Part shown: piece by piece, positions 1 to 10,030 of the stretch
Layout of the letters: each line of letters begins with the position of its first letter
Position numbering within the stretch: position 1 is the first letter of the stretch
Assembly: GCA_902625455.1 (NCBI GenBank)
Contig: CACOBL010000006.1
Coordinates: forward strand, 1-64,000
Source: an uncultured Candidatus Actinomarina sp.
Lineage (GTDB): Bacteria; Actinomycetota; Acidimicrobiia; Actinomarinales; Actinomarinaceae
Length of the DNA stretch: 64,000 bases
Reading direction: 5' to 3'
The notes under the pieces: model-generated
Seen by the model: the letters and a program-made list of their open reading frames with translations, nothing else
Databases searched by the model: none
Told to the model about the DNA's origin: nothing
Translations under genes and position numbers: made by a program

Positions 1-149
1 ATTGGTACTGGCGATATTGGAATAGCAATTCTTATTTGTGCGCTTAAAGCAGTGACAATAGCAAAACCAAGTGCAAGAAATAGATTTCTTGCCAGGCTTC
101 CTTTTTCAACCCAAGCTATCGCAATATTTTTAGAGGGGTATGTTTCCAT
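1..149 (-). CDS. bioY: BioY-family biotin transporter substrate-binding subunit, N-terminal part only (runs off window start)
   Basis: Hand translation of minus strand from ATG at 149: METYPSKNIAIAWVEKGSLARNLFLALGFAIVTALSAQIRIAIPISPVPI..., BioY-like N-terminus; neighbours a biotin-dependent carboxyltransferase and birA. Confidence 0.7.
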   Translation of the reverse strand, partial: METYPSKNIAIAWVEKGSLARNLFLALGFAIVTALSAQIRIAIPISPVP

Positions 150-1623
150 GTTTATCTCCCAACTCTCCCTTATTAACTAAATCTTTAAATGAGTCAATAA
201 TAACTTTCCTTGTCTCGCTTGGTTTAATAATATTATCAATTAATCCAAGTTGAGCAGCAATATCAGGATTACTAAATTTTTGATTATACTCTTCAACTAA
301 TTGTTCTTTATAGGACGCTTTATTTTCTGCTTCAGCTAATTCTCTTCTATGAATAATATCTACAGCTCCCTCAGCTCCCATGACTGCAATTTCTCCAGTT
401 GGCCATGCAAAAAGTTTATCAGCTCCAAGTCCAATTGAGTCCATCACAATATAGGCACCTCCATATGCTTTTCTAATTACTACACAAACTCTCGGGACAC
501 TCGCCTCAGAGTATGCATATAAAAGTTTTGCACCACTTCTAATTATTCCACTATGTTCTTGTTCTACACCAGGAAGAAAGCCAGGCACATCGACTAGTGT
601 CAGAATAGGTATATTGAAGGCATCACAAAATCTTACAAACCTTGCAGCTTTTTCTGATGCTTTTATATCCAGTACTCCTGCTAGCTCCATAGGCTGATTT
701 GCTACTATTCCAGTTGTGTTTCCATTAATTCTTGCAAAAGAAGTTATGATATTCGTAGCGTAGTTACTTTGTATTGGATAATGTTCACAATCGTCAACAA
801 TATCTAAAATTATTTTTTCCATGTCATAAGGTTGATTTCTGTTTTCAGGTATGAAATTATCAAGAGATTCAACAACTCTCGTTGGCTCATCTTCAGTTAT
901 AAACATAGGAGGTTTCTGAGAAGAAGATTGTGGAAGAAAGCTCATTAGATATCTGATTTCCTCAAAAGCTTGTTCTTCTGTTTCACATACTTGGTGAGTT
1001 ACGCCAGATTTAGTACCATGAGCTTCGACGCCACCCAGTTCTTCAAATGTTACATCCTCACCCGTTACAGTTTTTACTACTGCTGGACCTGTGACGTAAA
1101 GTTGTCCAATGTCTTTAACTTGAAAAATAAAGTCAGTTAGAGCGGGACTATAAACAGCTCCTCCAGCAGATGGTCCAACTACAACAGAAATTTGTGGAAC
1201 TTTACCAGAAGCTTCTACATTTTTTTTGAATATCTGAGCATAACCATAGAGAGATGAAATTCCTTCCTGAATTCTTGCACCACCTGAATCCTTAATTCCA
1301 ATAATCGGAGCTTTGGCATCTAGAGCATGATCCATAATTTTAAGGATTTTTTTTGCTACAACTTGACCAAGACTCCCTCCCATTACAGAAAAATCTTCAC
1401 TAAAAACAAAAACTGGTCTTCCATGTATAGTGCCAGTTCCTGTAATAACAGCTTCTCCATCAGGATTTTCATCTGATGCTACATGCTGATCAATTTCGCT
1501 AAAAGAACCTTCATCTAATAGTAAATTGAGCCTTTCATAGGCTGTTAATTTTCCCTTAGGATGTTGTATTTTCTTGGCTATTTCATTACGAATTTCTGCA
1601 AAATTTTCGTCTGACATGCCCAT
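130..1623 (-). CDS. pccB: Acetyl-/propionyl-CoA carboxylase carboxyltransferase (beta) subunit
   Basis: 497 aa; GGSLGQVVAKKI, DSGGARIQEG, GPSAGGAVYSPALTDF, RKAYGGAYIVMDS motifs of the acyl-CoA carboxylase beta family. Confidence 0.9.
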   Translation of the reverse strand: MGMSDENFAEIRNEIAKKIQHPKGKLTAYERLNLLLDEGSFSEIDQHVASDENPDGEAVITGTGTIHGRPVFVFSEDFSVMGGSLGQVVAKKILKIMDHALDAKAPIIGIKDSGGARIQEGISSLYGYAQIFKKNVEASGKVPQISVVVGPSAGGAVYSPALTDFIFQVKDIGQLYVTGPAVVKTVTGEDVTFEELGGVEAHGTKSGVTHQVCETEEQAFEEIRYLMSFLPQSSSQKPPMFITEDEPTRVVESLDNFIPENRNQPYDMEKIILDIVDDCEHYPIQSNYATNIITSFARINGNTTGIVANQPMELAGVLDIKASEKAARFVRFCDAFNIPILTLVDVPGFLPGVEQEHSGIIRSGAKLLYAYSEASVPRVCVVIRKAYGGAYIVMDSIGLGADKLFAWPTGEIAVMGAEGAVDIIHRRELAEAENKASYKEQLVEEYNQKFSNPDIAAQLGLIDNIIKPSETRKVIIDSFKDLVNKGELGDKHGNIPL

Positions 1624-1682
1624 CTTTCCTGTTTATTGTTAATGTATGTATTTGACCTATATATATGTAAAGAAGTAACACT

Positions 1683-2339
1683 ATGAAGACCTTTTTTTTT
1701 GATTCAATACACAATACACAAGAATTTGCATTAGAAGAACTAAACAGTGAACCAATACTTGTAATCAGCTTTTACCAGGAAAAAGGGAAAGGTACTTCAA
1801 ACAGAAGCTGGTTAAATGCTGACCAATCATTAGCTTGTTCTCTTGCTTTCAACAAAGACGACAATAAGCTAGATGAAACTTTATTACCGTTACTTTCTGG
1901 ATTGTGTTTTACAGAAGTGCTTTCAGAGTCACCAATATTTTTAAAATGGCCCAATGACTTAATAGTCAATGATTTAAAAGTTGGGGGTGTTTTAATTGAA
2001 CGTGTTGAGGAAAAAATTTGTATTGGTATAGGTGTTAATTACTTTTGGAAAAATCCTGAAGTACCTAATGCTGGTGCACTTTTTACTGAAGCTCAGGAGG
2101 AAGAGTTAATTAAAGATCATGCAATTAAATGGGCTGAAAAAGTATATGAGTCTATAACAAAAAATAGTTTTTCATTAGAACGTTATAAAGCAAAACTGCA
2201 AACACTAGGAAAGATTGTTGAATATCCGGAAGGAAGAGGTTGGGCAGAAGACATAAATGAAAATGGTTCATTAAAAATTAAGACAACTGAAGGAAAGATT
2301 ATAAATTTAACCTCTCCCTTAATTTCAGAAGTAAATTAG
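1683..2339 (+). CDS. birA: Biotin--[acetyl-CoA-carboxylase] ligase (no N-terminal DNA-binding domain)
   Basis: 218 aa; QEKGKGTSNRSW, LKWPNDL, KVGGVLIE, GIGVNY motifs. Confidence 0.9.
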   Translation: MKTFFFDSIHNTQEFALEELNSEPILVISFYQEKGKGTSNRSWLNADQSLACSLAFNKDDNKLDETLLPLLSGLCFTEVLSESPIFLKWPNDLIVNDLKVGGVLIERVEEKICIGIGVNYFWKNPEVPNAGALFTEAQEEELIKDHAIKWAEKVYESITKNSFSLERYKAKLQTLGKIVEYPEGRGWAEDINENGSLKIKTTEGKIINLTSPLISEVN

Positions 2340-2363
2340 TTATCATTAATAAGCAGGAAACAA

Positions 2364-4454
2364 ATGAAACAATTAGTAGTTGAGAAGAATAATCCAGATC
2401 CAATTCTTTTGGATACACCAATTCCGAAACCTGGTCCGGGAGAAGTGCTTATTAAAAACCATTATTCTGTTGTTTCTTCCGGGACAGAATTAGCAGCTAT
2501 CGAATTTGCAAACACGGGAGTAAGTGAAAAACTACAAAATTCTTCGAATATAGAAAAAGGCTTAAAGCTATTAAAAGACGATGGAATTAGAGCAGTCTGG
2601 AATGCAGTATTTCCAAAAAATATATTACCTCTTCAGTTAGGCTACAGCTCTTCAGGCGAAGTTGTGCAAACTGGAAAAGGTGTAAGCGATTTCCATACTG
2701 GAGATAGAGTAGTTTCAAATGGAAATCATGCCGAATATGTTGTCGTAAATCAAAATCTCTGTACTCGAATTCCAGATAATACAGACATTAAAGAAGCTTC
2801 TTTTACAGTACTAGGTAGTATCGCTCTACATGGATTGAGACTTTCAGAGACTTCACTTGGATCAAAAGTAGTTGTAATTGGTCTAGGAATTATTGGACAA
2901 TTAGTTTGTCGATTAGCTAAAGCACAAGGATCTGAAGTTATAGGTATTGATCCAGACCAAAAAAGAGCTGACCTAGATGAAAATTTTTATACTTCTGTTG
3001 ATGAAGCAAATATGAGTAATGTAGATTCTGTAATTATTACAGCAGCAACATCTAGCAATGAACCAATAGAGGTGGCTACTAAAATTGCAAGAAATAAAGC
3101 AAAGATCGTAATTGTTGGAGATATACCATTAAATATTTCAAGAAATGATTTTTATTACAAAGAACTTGAGCTTGTTGTTTCAAAGTCCTACGGTCCAGGA
3201 AGATATGATAAGCAGTATGAAATTCTTGGGAAAGACTATCCAATTGAGTATGTCAGGTGGACAGAGAACAGAAATTTTGAAGCATTTATTAAGCTACTTT
3301 CCCAAAACCAAATTCACCTATTAGATTTAGTGACTGAGGAGGTTGCATTTGAGAATGCACCTGCAATTTATAAAAAATTTACAGGAGATGATAAGCCACT
3401 TTCAGTAGTTTTAAGATACGACAATAAGTCTGAGCCAAAAATAGATTTTCAGAGAGTTGTCGAGCTTGAGCCTAAAACTGACAAAGTTAACTTGGGTATT
3501 CTAGGTGCGGGTAATTTTGCTTCAACAACAATTTTACCAATACTAAAAGAGTTAAAAAAAGATTGTCAAATTTTAGGAATTGCATCGTCAACAGGTTTAA
3601 GTTCAGAATCTCTTGCAACAAATTTTAAAGTAAAAAACAAATATCCTACAGAAGAAGAAATACTTAATTCTGATGAAATTGATGCAGTTTTAATTTTGAC
3701 ACCGCACTTCAATCACAGTGAACTAGTTATTAAAGCTCTTAGTAAAGGAAAGGCAATCTATGTAGAAAAGCCATTAGCACTAACTGAAGATTCCTTAATT
3801 GAAATTGAAGAAGCAATTTATAACTCTGAGAATCCAAAGTTATTTGTTGGTTTTAATAGAAGATTTGCAGACGCAACACAATTTGTAAAACAGAAACTCA
3901 ACAGTAAAGCTGCAAACAGTATTACTTTTAGATTTAGTGTCCCTCCTTTAGATAAAGACCATTGGACAAATATGAAAGAGGTAGGTGGTGGAAGAATTGT
4001 TGGTGAGGCTATTCATGCAATTGATTTAGCTTGCTATTTATTTGATTCTCTTCCACAAAGTGTGTCATCTTCAGCTCCAATAAATAAAGACAACAGTGAA
4101 GCTAATGAAAACCAAGTATTTATAAGTGTTAATTTTGCTAATGGTTCTCATGCTTCGATTCAATATTTTTCTGAGACAAATCAAAGCCTTGCAAAAGAAA
4201 GAATAGAAATTCATGGTGGAGGAAATTCATACATAATTGAAGATTTTCAATTATTAAGATATTTAGAGAGTAATCAAGATAAAAGTAAAGTATTTTCATC
4301 TGGTAAGGGGCATAAGGAGTCTCTTCAAATATTTTTTAAATATGTAAAAAATAATTCTGAAAACCCATTTACTTGGCTTGAGCTTAAGTCAATCTCAAAA
4401 GCGGGCATATATGCTCAAGACTTTATTAATTCTGGACAGCAACACTCTGTATAA
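2364..4454 (+). CDS. Two-domain oxidoreductase: zinc-type alcohol dehydrogenase/MDR fused to Gfo/Idh/MocA oxidoreductase
   Basis: 696 aa; MDR N-terminal half (GYSSSGEVVQTGKGVSDFHTGDRV, VVVIGLGIIGQL) and GFO/IDH/MocA C-terminal half (LGILGAGNFAS, YVEKPLALT). Confidence 0.85.
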   Translation: MKQLVVEKNNPDPILLDTPIPKPGPGEVLIKNHYSVVSSGTELAAIEFANTGVSEKLQNSSNIEKGLKLLKDDGIRAVWNAVFPKNILPLQLGYSSSGEVVQTGKGVSDFHTGDRVVSNGNHAEYVVVNQNLCTRIPDNTDIKEASFTVLGSIALHGLRLSETSLGSKVVVIGLGIIGQLVCRLAKAQGSEVIGIDPDQKRADLDENFYTSVDEANMSNVDSVIITAATSSNEPIEVATKIARNKAKIVIVGDIPLNISRNDFYYKELELVVSKSYGPGRYDKQYEILGKDYPIEYVRWTENRNFEAFIKLLSQNQIHLLDLVTEEVAFENAPAIYKKFTGDDKPLSVVLRYDNKSEPKIDFQRVVELEPKTDKVNLGILGAGNFASTTILPILKELKKDCQILGIASSTGLSSESLATNFKVKNKYPTEEEILNSDEIDAVLILTPHFNHSELVIKALSKGKAIYVEKPLALTEDSLIEIEEAIYNSENPKLFVGFNRRFADATQFVKQKLNSKAANSITFRFSVPPLDKDHWTNMKEVGGGRIVGEAIHAIDLACYLFDSLPQSVSSSAPINKDNSEANENQVFISVNFANGSHASIQYFSETNQSLAKERIEIHGGGNSYIIEDFQLLRYLESNQDKSKVFSSGKGHKESLQIFFKYVKNNSENPFTWLELKSISKAGIYAQDFINSGQQHSV

Positions 4455-4457
4455 AAT

Positions 4458-5267
4458 ATGAACCAAGCTTTTGACATTCATTTATTAAAAAATGCAGTTT
4501 ACGAATCTGCATCAATTATTAAAGGACTTCGAGAAGGAGTGCAGATATTTTCAAAAGAACATGAAGTTGATCTAGTAACAGAAGCAGATTTGAGATCAGA
4601 AGAAATATTGATAAATGCTATTAAGAAAGAATATCCAAATGATGGAATAATCTCTGAGGAGTCCGAAACAATTAATCCAAAATCAGAAAGGTTTTGGGTA
4701 ATAGACCCTTTGGATGGAACTGTAAATTATGCAAATGATATTCCTCAAGTAGCAATTACATTGATGCTTTTAGAAGATAACTCACCCACACAAGCTTATG
4801 TTTTAGATATTTACAATGATATTTTGTATGAAGGCTATAGAGATAAAGGTGCATTTAAAAATGGTCAAAAATTAGAGATTTTAAAAAGTACATCCATGCA
4901 GAAGGCAATTGTTGCAACTGGTTTTCCATACGACAGGGTGCATCACTCTGAACAATATATTCAAACATTTGAAGCGGTATTAAAATCTTGTGGCGGAATT
5001 AGAAGGTTTGGAAGTGCAGCGCTAGATGTTTGCTGGATAGCAGATAATAAATTTGATGCTTATTTTGAATTTTTTATGAAACCATGGGATACGCTTGGCG
5101 CTAGTTTAATTTTGAAGGAAGCTGGTGGAAAGGTAGTGGATGAAAAAGATGAATTTCCAACTACAGGATCACATTTATTGGTAGCTTCAAATACTAGTAT
5201 TCATGATGAGTTGAAAGATATAATTTTTTCAAATATAAATGAAGATTTAAAAAAAAGGTTTAATTGA
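4458..5267 (+). CDS. Inositol monophosphatase family protein
   Basis: 269 aa; EADLRSEEIL, ISEESE, WVIDPLDGTVNYANDIP, WDTLGASLILKEAGG. Confidence 0.9.
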   Translation: MNQAFDIHLLKNAVYESASIIKGLREGVQIFSKEHEVDLVTEADLRSEEILINAIKKEYPNDGIISEESETINPKSERFWVIDPLDGTVNYANDIPQVAITLMLLEDNSPTQAYVLDIYNDILYEGYRDKGAFKNGQKLEILKSTSMQKAIVATGFPYDRVHHSEQYIQTFEAVLKSCGGIRRFGSAALDVCWIADNKFDAYFEFFMKPWDTLGASLILKEAGGKVVDEKDEFPTTGSHLLVASNTSIHDELKDIIFSNINEDLKKRFN

Positions 5268-5270
5268 TAG

Positions 5271-5343
5271 CGGCCTCGGCAGGATTCGAACCTGCGACAC
5301 CAGGTTTAGGAAACCTGTGCTCTATCCCCTGAGCTACGAGGCC
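5271..5343 (-). tRNA. tRNA-Arg (anticodon CCU)
   Basis: Minus strand GGCCTCGTAGCTCAGGGGATAGAGCACAGGTTTCCTAAACCTGGTGTCGCAGGTTCGAATCCTGCCGAGGCCG folds as cloverleaf; anticodon loop TTCCTAA; T-loop GGTTCGAATCC. Confidence 0.95.
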
Positions 5344-5397
5344 AGTTAAATTCTGATAATATTAGTATCAAAATAGATTTCGGCTTATAGGTACATT

Positions 5398-6369
5398 ATG
5401 TTAGCAGTAGACGTTAAAAATATTAAGAAAACTTTTATCAGCAAACAAGACAAAGTTGAAGCTGTAAAAGACGTTAGTTTTCAAGTAAAACAAGGTGAAA
5501 TCTTTGGATTACTCGGTCCAAACGGTGCAGGTAAATCCACAACTATTTTAATGCTCACAACTTTATTAAGCATTACTGACGGAAGCGCTTCTGTTTTAGG
5601 AATTGACGTTTCAACAAAAGACAAAGAAGTTAGAGAGAAAATTGGTGTAGCACTTCAAGATACCGGTATAGATAATTTGCTAACAGGAAGAGAACTATTT
5701 TTTACAACATGCAGGCTTTGGGGGTATTCAAAAAAAAATTCTGAAAAGAAAACAATAGAGTTATTAGAACTAGTTGGCTTAATGGAAGCTGCTGACAGAA
5801 GAGTAAAAACTTATTCCGGCGGTATGAAACGTAGACTAGACCTTGGCTTAAGCTTAGTTCACTCTCCAGAAGTCCTTTTTTTGGACGAACCTACAACAGG
5901 TTTAGACCCAGGATCAAGACGCGTTTTATGGGATGAAATTAAACGACTTCGTGATAATGGAGTAACAATCATTCTTACAACACAGTATCTTGAAGAAGCT
6001 GATGAGTTAGCTGACAGGATTGCAATCATTGACGAAGGTTTGGTTGTTGCAGAGGGAACATCAGATCAATTAAAAGCAGGTATAGGTGGTGATGTAATAA
6101 CTTTTTCATTTGAAAATACTGATTATTTAGAAAATGCAAAAAATATTTTAAAAAACACAGTTCAAGAAAAAAATGAATTAAGAATTACAGTCGAGGATGG
6201 GGCATCAAAAATTCCTGGGTATTTAAAAGACCTGAGTAGTAATGGAGTAGAAGTAAGTTCAGTTTCAGCAAGCAAGCCAACATTAGATGATGTTTTTCTT
6301 CAAGTAACGGGATATAGATTAGAAGGTTCGGAAGATATTAAAAAGGAAGAAGAAAAGAGTAAAAGATAA
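5398..6369 (+). CDS. ABC transporter ATP-binding protein (ABC-2/DrrA-like)
   Basis: GLLGPNGAGKST, YSGGMKRRLDLGLSLVHSPEVLFLDEPTTGLDPGSRR. Confidence 0.9.
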   Translation: MLAVDVKNIKKTFISKQDKVEAVKDVSFQVKQGEIFGLLGPNGAGKSTTILMLTTLLSITDGSASVLGIDVSTKDKEVREKIGVALQDTGIDNLLTGRELFFTTCRLWGYSKKNSEKKTIELLELVGLMEAADRRVKTYSGGMKRRLDLGLSLVHSPEVLFLDEPTTGLDPGSRRVLWDEIKRLRDNGVTIILTTQYLEEADELADRIAIIDEGLVVAEGTSDQLKAGIGGDVITFSFENTDYLENAKNILKNTVQEKNELRITVEDGASKIPGYLKDLSSNGVEVSSVSASKPTLDDVFLQVTGYRLEGSEDIKKEEEKSKR

Positions 6370-7166
6370 TGGAGTTAAATAGGTCTTTTCTACTACAGCT
6401 ACAAATTCTAACAAAAAGAATGGTTTTGAGAGTTGTAAGACGACCACTTGCTGAACTACCAAATATATTTATTTCAGCATTTTTTCTCTTCGTATATGAC
6501 GGAGCATTAGGTGATGTTTTTGGTGGATCTGTTAGTGGAACGCCTTTCGATTTTGCAAATGGAAATTTTGTTAATTTTATTCTTCCAGTTTCTATATTAT
6601 CTGCTTCATTAAGCGGTGCTGCATCAGGGATTTATTTAGTTGAAGATATTGAATCGGGGGTATTTAAACGATATCAAAGTATGCCAATATCAAAATGGGC
6701 AATCATTCTAGCTCCAATGAATGTGGGAGCAGTTAAAGTATTGCTTCAAGCTAGTTTAATACTGCTAATAGGAAACATTATTGGTGCAGATCCTGCCGTT
6801 GGAGCAATAGGATATTTGGTTGTTTTATCTTTGGCATTCATCGGAGGCATGGGGATTGCAGGATATTCAGTTGCAGCTGGTGTTAAATCGGGCTCTTCAC
6901 AAGGAGCACAAGCTGCGACATTTTTATTTTTTCCAGCTCTTTTTTTAGCACCAACATTTGTACCTAGAGAAGCGTTAAAAGGATGGTTGCAAACAGCTGC
7001 TGCTTTTAACCCAACAACCTATTTAATCGAGTCAATGAGATCAGTATTGGTTGAAGGATGGGTAATTGATGTATTAGTTAAAGGATATTTAGTAGGTGGT
7101 ATTTTTGCAGCTATTACTTTATTTCTTGCTGTAACTTCAGCTAGAAAAGCTACGGAAAAAGCATAA
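6369..7166 (+). CDS. ABC-2 type transporter permease
   Basis: 265 aa, multiple TM segments, overlaps the ATPase gene by 1 nt. Confidence 0.85.
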   Translation: MELNRSFLLQLQILTKRMVLRVVRRPLAELPNIFISAFFLFVYDGALGDVFGGSVSGTPFDFANGNFVNFILPVSILSASLSGAASGIYLVEDIESGVFKRYQSMPISKWAIILAPMNVGAVKVLLQASLILLIGNIIGADPAVGAIGYLVVLSLAFIGGMGIAGYSVAAGVKSGSSQGAQAATFLFFPALFLAPTFVPREALKGWLQTAAAFNPTTYLIESMRSVLVEGWVIDVLVKGYLVGGIFAAITLFLAVTSARKATEKA

Positions 7167-7223
7167 ATACTGCTTTGAGTAGCAAATAAAATTTATTACT
7201 CTATATAATTCGTAAGGATAAAT

Positions 7224-7910
7224 ATGGAAGCAAATTTAAAAGCAAGCTTAAGAGACAGTATTGGCTCAGCTGAATCGAGAAGATTAAGAAATGACGGCTC
7301 ATTGCCAGCAGTCATTTATGGCATGGGGATGGATCCAGTCTCTGTAGTTTTAGATGCAAGAGAATTTAATAATGCCCTTAGAAGTGAAGCTGGTGCAAAC
7401 ACGATTTTAAATTTAGAAGTTGGAAAAAAGAAATATACAGCTTTAGCAAGAGAGATTCAAAAACATCCATATAAGAATGAATTCTTGCATGTAGATCTCA
7501 TTCAAATTGATCTTACAAAAACTGTTGAAGCAGATGTTCAAATTAATTTTATTGGTACACCTATTGGAGTAAAAGAAGAAGGCGGTCTAGTACAAACTGT
7601 TAATACAACAATAACAATTTCAACATTGCCTACAAATATTCCTTCTTCATTAGATTTAGATATTTCAGAATTAAATGTCGGTGATAATGCAACCGCAACT
7701 GATGTTGCTTTACCAGATGGAGTTGAGCTAGCGTCGGAGGATGATGAATCAATTTTGGTAACAATAACCCTTCCAAGAGCTGCAATTGAAGAGGAAGAAG
7801 AAATTGAAGGTCTTGAAGGCGAAGAGGGTGAAGAAGGCGAAGAGGGAGCCGAAGGTGAATCTTCTGAAGAAGCTGTTGAGGAAGAGTCCTCAGATGAATC
7901 TGGAGAATAA
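7224..7910 (+). CDS. rplY: 50S ribosomal protein L25 (CTC form) with long acidic C-terminal tail
   Basis: LRNDGSLPAVIYGMG, LHVDLIQIDL; tail EEEEEIEGLEGEEGEEGEEGAEGESSEEAVEEESSDESGE. Confidence 0.92.
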   Translation: MEANLKASLRDSIGSAESRRLRNDGSLPAVIYGMGMDPVSVVLDAREFNNALRSEAGANTILNLEVGKKKYTALAREIQKHPYKNEFLHVDLIQIDLTKTVEADVQINFIGTPIGVKEEGGLVQTVNTTITISTLPTNIPSSLDLDISELNVGDNATATDVALPDGVELASEDDESILVTITLPRAAIEEEEEIEGLEGEEGEEGEEGAEGESSEEAVEEESSDESGE

Positions 7911-8493
7911 TAAAACTCTCTTAATTGGTCTCTGGAATCCACAATCAAAATATTTAAAAACTAGGCACAATATTGGTGCAGATATTTTAGAAAAGTTTTG
8001 CATTAAAAATTCTATAGAAGTTAAATTAGACAAATCAGGTAGTTATAAGATTGGTCAATTTTCCATTAAAGATTCATCAGTAGATATAATTTTTCCGATG
8101 GTTTCAATGAACAACTCTGGAGAGGCTCTTAAAGCTTACTTAAAGTACAGTAATGTTGAAGCTTCCGATATATTAGTGATTCACGATGATATTGATCTTG
8201 GTTTTGGCAGGTTGCGTTTGAAAAGTGGTAGTTCTGATGGTGGGCACAATGGAATTAAATCTATAAATTCTCACTTACAATCTAATGAATATTTTAGATT
8301 AAAAGTTGGAGTTGGTAGACCTCCCAAAGAAGTTAACCCTGCAGATTTCGTTTTATCCAGGTTTTATAATAATGAAGAAGAGGAAGTTGAATTTTTGATA
8401 GAAGATTCTGTAGATATTATTAGAACGTTTTTAGATGATAAAGAAGCTGCTGTCAAAGCAGCATCTGAACGAAGAATAATTGATGTGATTTAA
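7894..8493 (+). CDS. pth: Peptidyl-tRNA hydrolase
   Basis: In-frame ATG at 7894 gives MNLENNKTLLIGLWNPQSKYLKTRHNIGADIL; HDDIDLGFGRLRLKSGSSDGGHNGIKSI; track start 7786 lies inside rplY. Confidence 0.92.
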   Translation: MNLENNKTLLIGLWNPQSKYLKTRHNIGADILEKFCIKNSIEVKLDKSGSYKIGQFSIKDSSVDIIFPMVSMNNSGEALKAYLKYSNVEASDILVIHDDIDLGFGRLRLKSGSSDGGHNGIKSINSHLQSNEYFRLKVGVGRPPKEVNPADFVLSRFYNNEEEEVEFLIEDSVDIIRTFLDDKEAAVKAASERRIIDVI

Positions 8494-9035
8494 TGAAGAA
8501 ATATATACCAGATGGATTGGCACTTTTTAGAATATTTTCTGCACCAGTCATTTTATATTTACTACTTTTAGATGGCTCTAATGAGGGATTAATGTTAATT
8601 CCTGCAGTAATTGCATTCATAGCTGCATGGACAGATTTTTTTGATGGCAGACTTGCTAGAAAGTGGAATGTCACATCAAAAATGGGTGCATTTCTTGACA
8701 CCATAGCTGACAAAATATTTATAACCTTTATTTTTATCGGCTTTACTTATATTGATAGAGTAAGCATCTGGATTACAACACTATTGATTGTTAGGGAATT
8801 TATTATTACTGGTCTTAGAGGCCTAGCTGGAAATGAAGGAATCATGATTCCTCCAAGCAGGTTTGGAAAAGCGAAAGCAAGTTTGCAGTTTTGGGCAATA
8901 GGATTTGTAATGATGGATTTTTCATTAAACATTCTAAGCTTTAGCATTGCTGATTTATTTGTACTGCACGCACTTATATTTTCTTATATTTCTGGATATC
9001 AGTATCTATCTGGTTATTTAAAACAATCGAAATGA
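8493..9035 (+). CDS. pgsA: CDP-diacylglycerol--glycerol-3-phosphate 3-phosphatidyltransferase
   Basis: CDP-alcohol phosphotransferase motif DFFDGRLARKWNVTSKMGAFLDTIADK. Confidence 0.9.
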   Translation: MKKYIPDGLALFRIFSAPVILYLLLLDGSNEGLMLIPAVIAFIAAWTDFFDGRLARKWNVTSKMGAFLDTIADKIFITFIFIGFTYIDRVSIWITTLLIVREFIITGLRGLAGNEGIMIPPSRFGKAKASLQFWAIGFVMMDFSLNILSFSIADLFVLHALIFSYISGYQYLSGYLKQSK

Positions 9036-10027
9036 AATATAAAAATATATTTATTACTGGCTCAACTGGAGTAGTAGGCAAACCACTCCTTAAAAAATTA
9101 ATTGAAAATGGTCATGAAGTTTATGCGTTAAGTAGGTCTGAAGAAAGCAAGAAGAATCTAGAGTCTCAAGGAGTATCTGTTATAAGTGGAGATATTTTAA
9201 CTTCAAATCTTATTGATCAATTCCAAGATATAAATATTGATGCAATATTCCATGTCGCAGGGGTAAATAAAATGTGTTCAAAAAATCCTCAATATATGTT
9301 TGATGCGAACATTGACGGTACAAAAAATATTTTAAGTTTAGGAAATGACTTAGAGATTTCTAAATTTGTTTACACATCCTCCGCCGTCACGCTTGGTGAA
9401 GATTTAGGCAGTATTGGGAACGAAAACTCCACCCACAGGGGTTACTATTTGAGCAAATATGAGGAGTCAAAATTTTTAGCTGAACAAGAAGCCTTCAATT
9501 TTGAAAAAAATTTTGAATTTGTTTCAATTAATCCCTCTTCAGTTCAAGGACCTGGAAGAGTCTCTGGTACTGCTAAATTGTTGATATCAACATTATCAAA
9601 AACTTATCCTCCATTAATACGTAATAATATTTCAATTGTTGATATCGATGATTGTACCTCGGGACATTATAACGCCCTAGAGTTTGGAAAAAATAACGAG
9701 AGATATGTCCTAAATAGTTTTCAAACATCAAGTCAAGATTTAGTCAGTAAATTAAAAACTATTTCATCTTGGAACGGAAGACCTGTGTATATTCCAAAAT
9801 TTTTATTAAAGTTAATTTCACCACTTGGGGATATTTATAAATTAATCTCAGATAACACACCACTTCTTTGTTCAGAATCTGCAAGGGTACTTACACATGG
9901 ACATAAATATGAAGGTTTAAAAGCAAAAGAAAACTTAAATATTCAATATACCAATGTAGATGAGTTCATTAAAAAGACTATTAATTGGCTAATCGAAGAA
10001 AAATATATTTCACTTACAAAAATTTAA
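9032..10027 (+). CDS. NAD(P)-dependent epimerase/dehydratase (extended SDR)
   Basis: FITGSTGVVGKPLLKKL, YYLSKYEESK. Confidence 0.85.
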   Translation: MKYKNIFITGSTGVVGKPLLKKLIENGHEVYALSRSEESKKNLESQGVSVISGDILTSNLIDQFQDINIDAIFHVAGVNKMCSKNPQYMFDANIDGTKNILSLGNDLEISKFVYTSSAVTLGEDLGSIGNENSTHRGYYLSKYEESKFLAEQEAFNFEKNFEFVSINPSSVQGPGRVSGTAKLLISTLSKTYPPLIRNNISIVDIDDCTSGHYNALEFGKNNERYVLNSFQTSSQDLVSKLKTISSWNGRPVYIPKFLLKLISPLGDIYKLISDNTPLLCSESARVLTHGHKYEGLKAKENLNIQYTNVDEFIKKTINWLIEEKYISLTKI

Positions 10028-10030
10028 TTT

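Noticed and set aside
1624-1682. BirA/BioQ-type biotin operator in the carboxyltransferase/birA divergent promoter
   Set aside because: No convincing dyad seen, and the encoded BirA lacks a DNA-binding domain.
7167-7223. Small hairpin TGCT-ttgag-tAGCA before rplY
   Set aside because: Only about 4-5 bp, not distinguishable from chance in AT-rich DNA.
7538-7948. 136-aa Ser-rich minus ORF antisense to rplY
   Set aside because: Mirror of the acidic low-complexity tail (GAA/GAG repeats read as Ser); no independent support.
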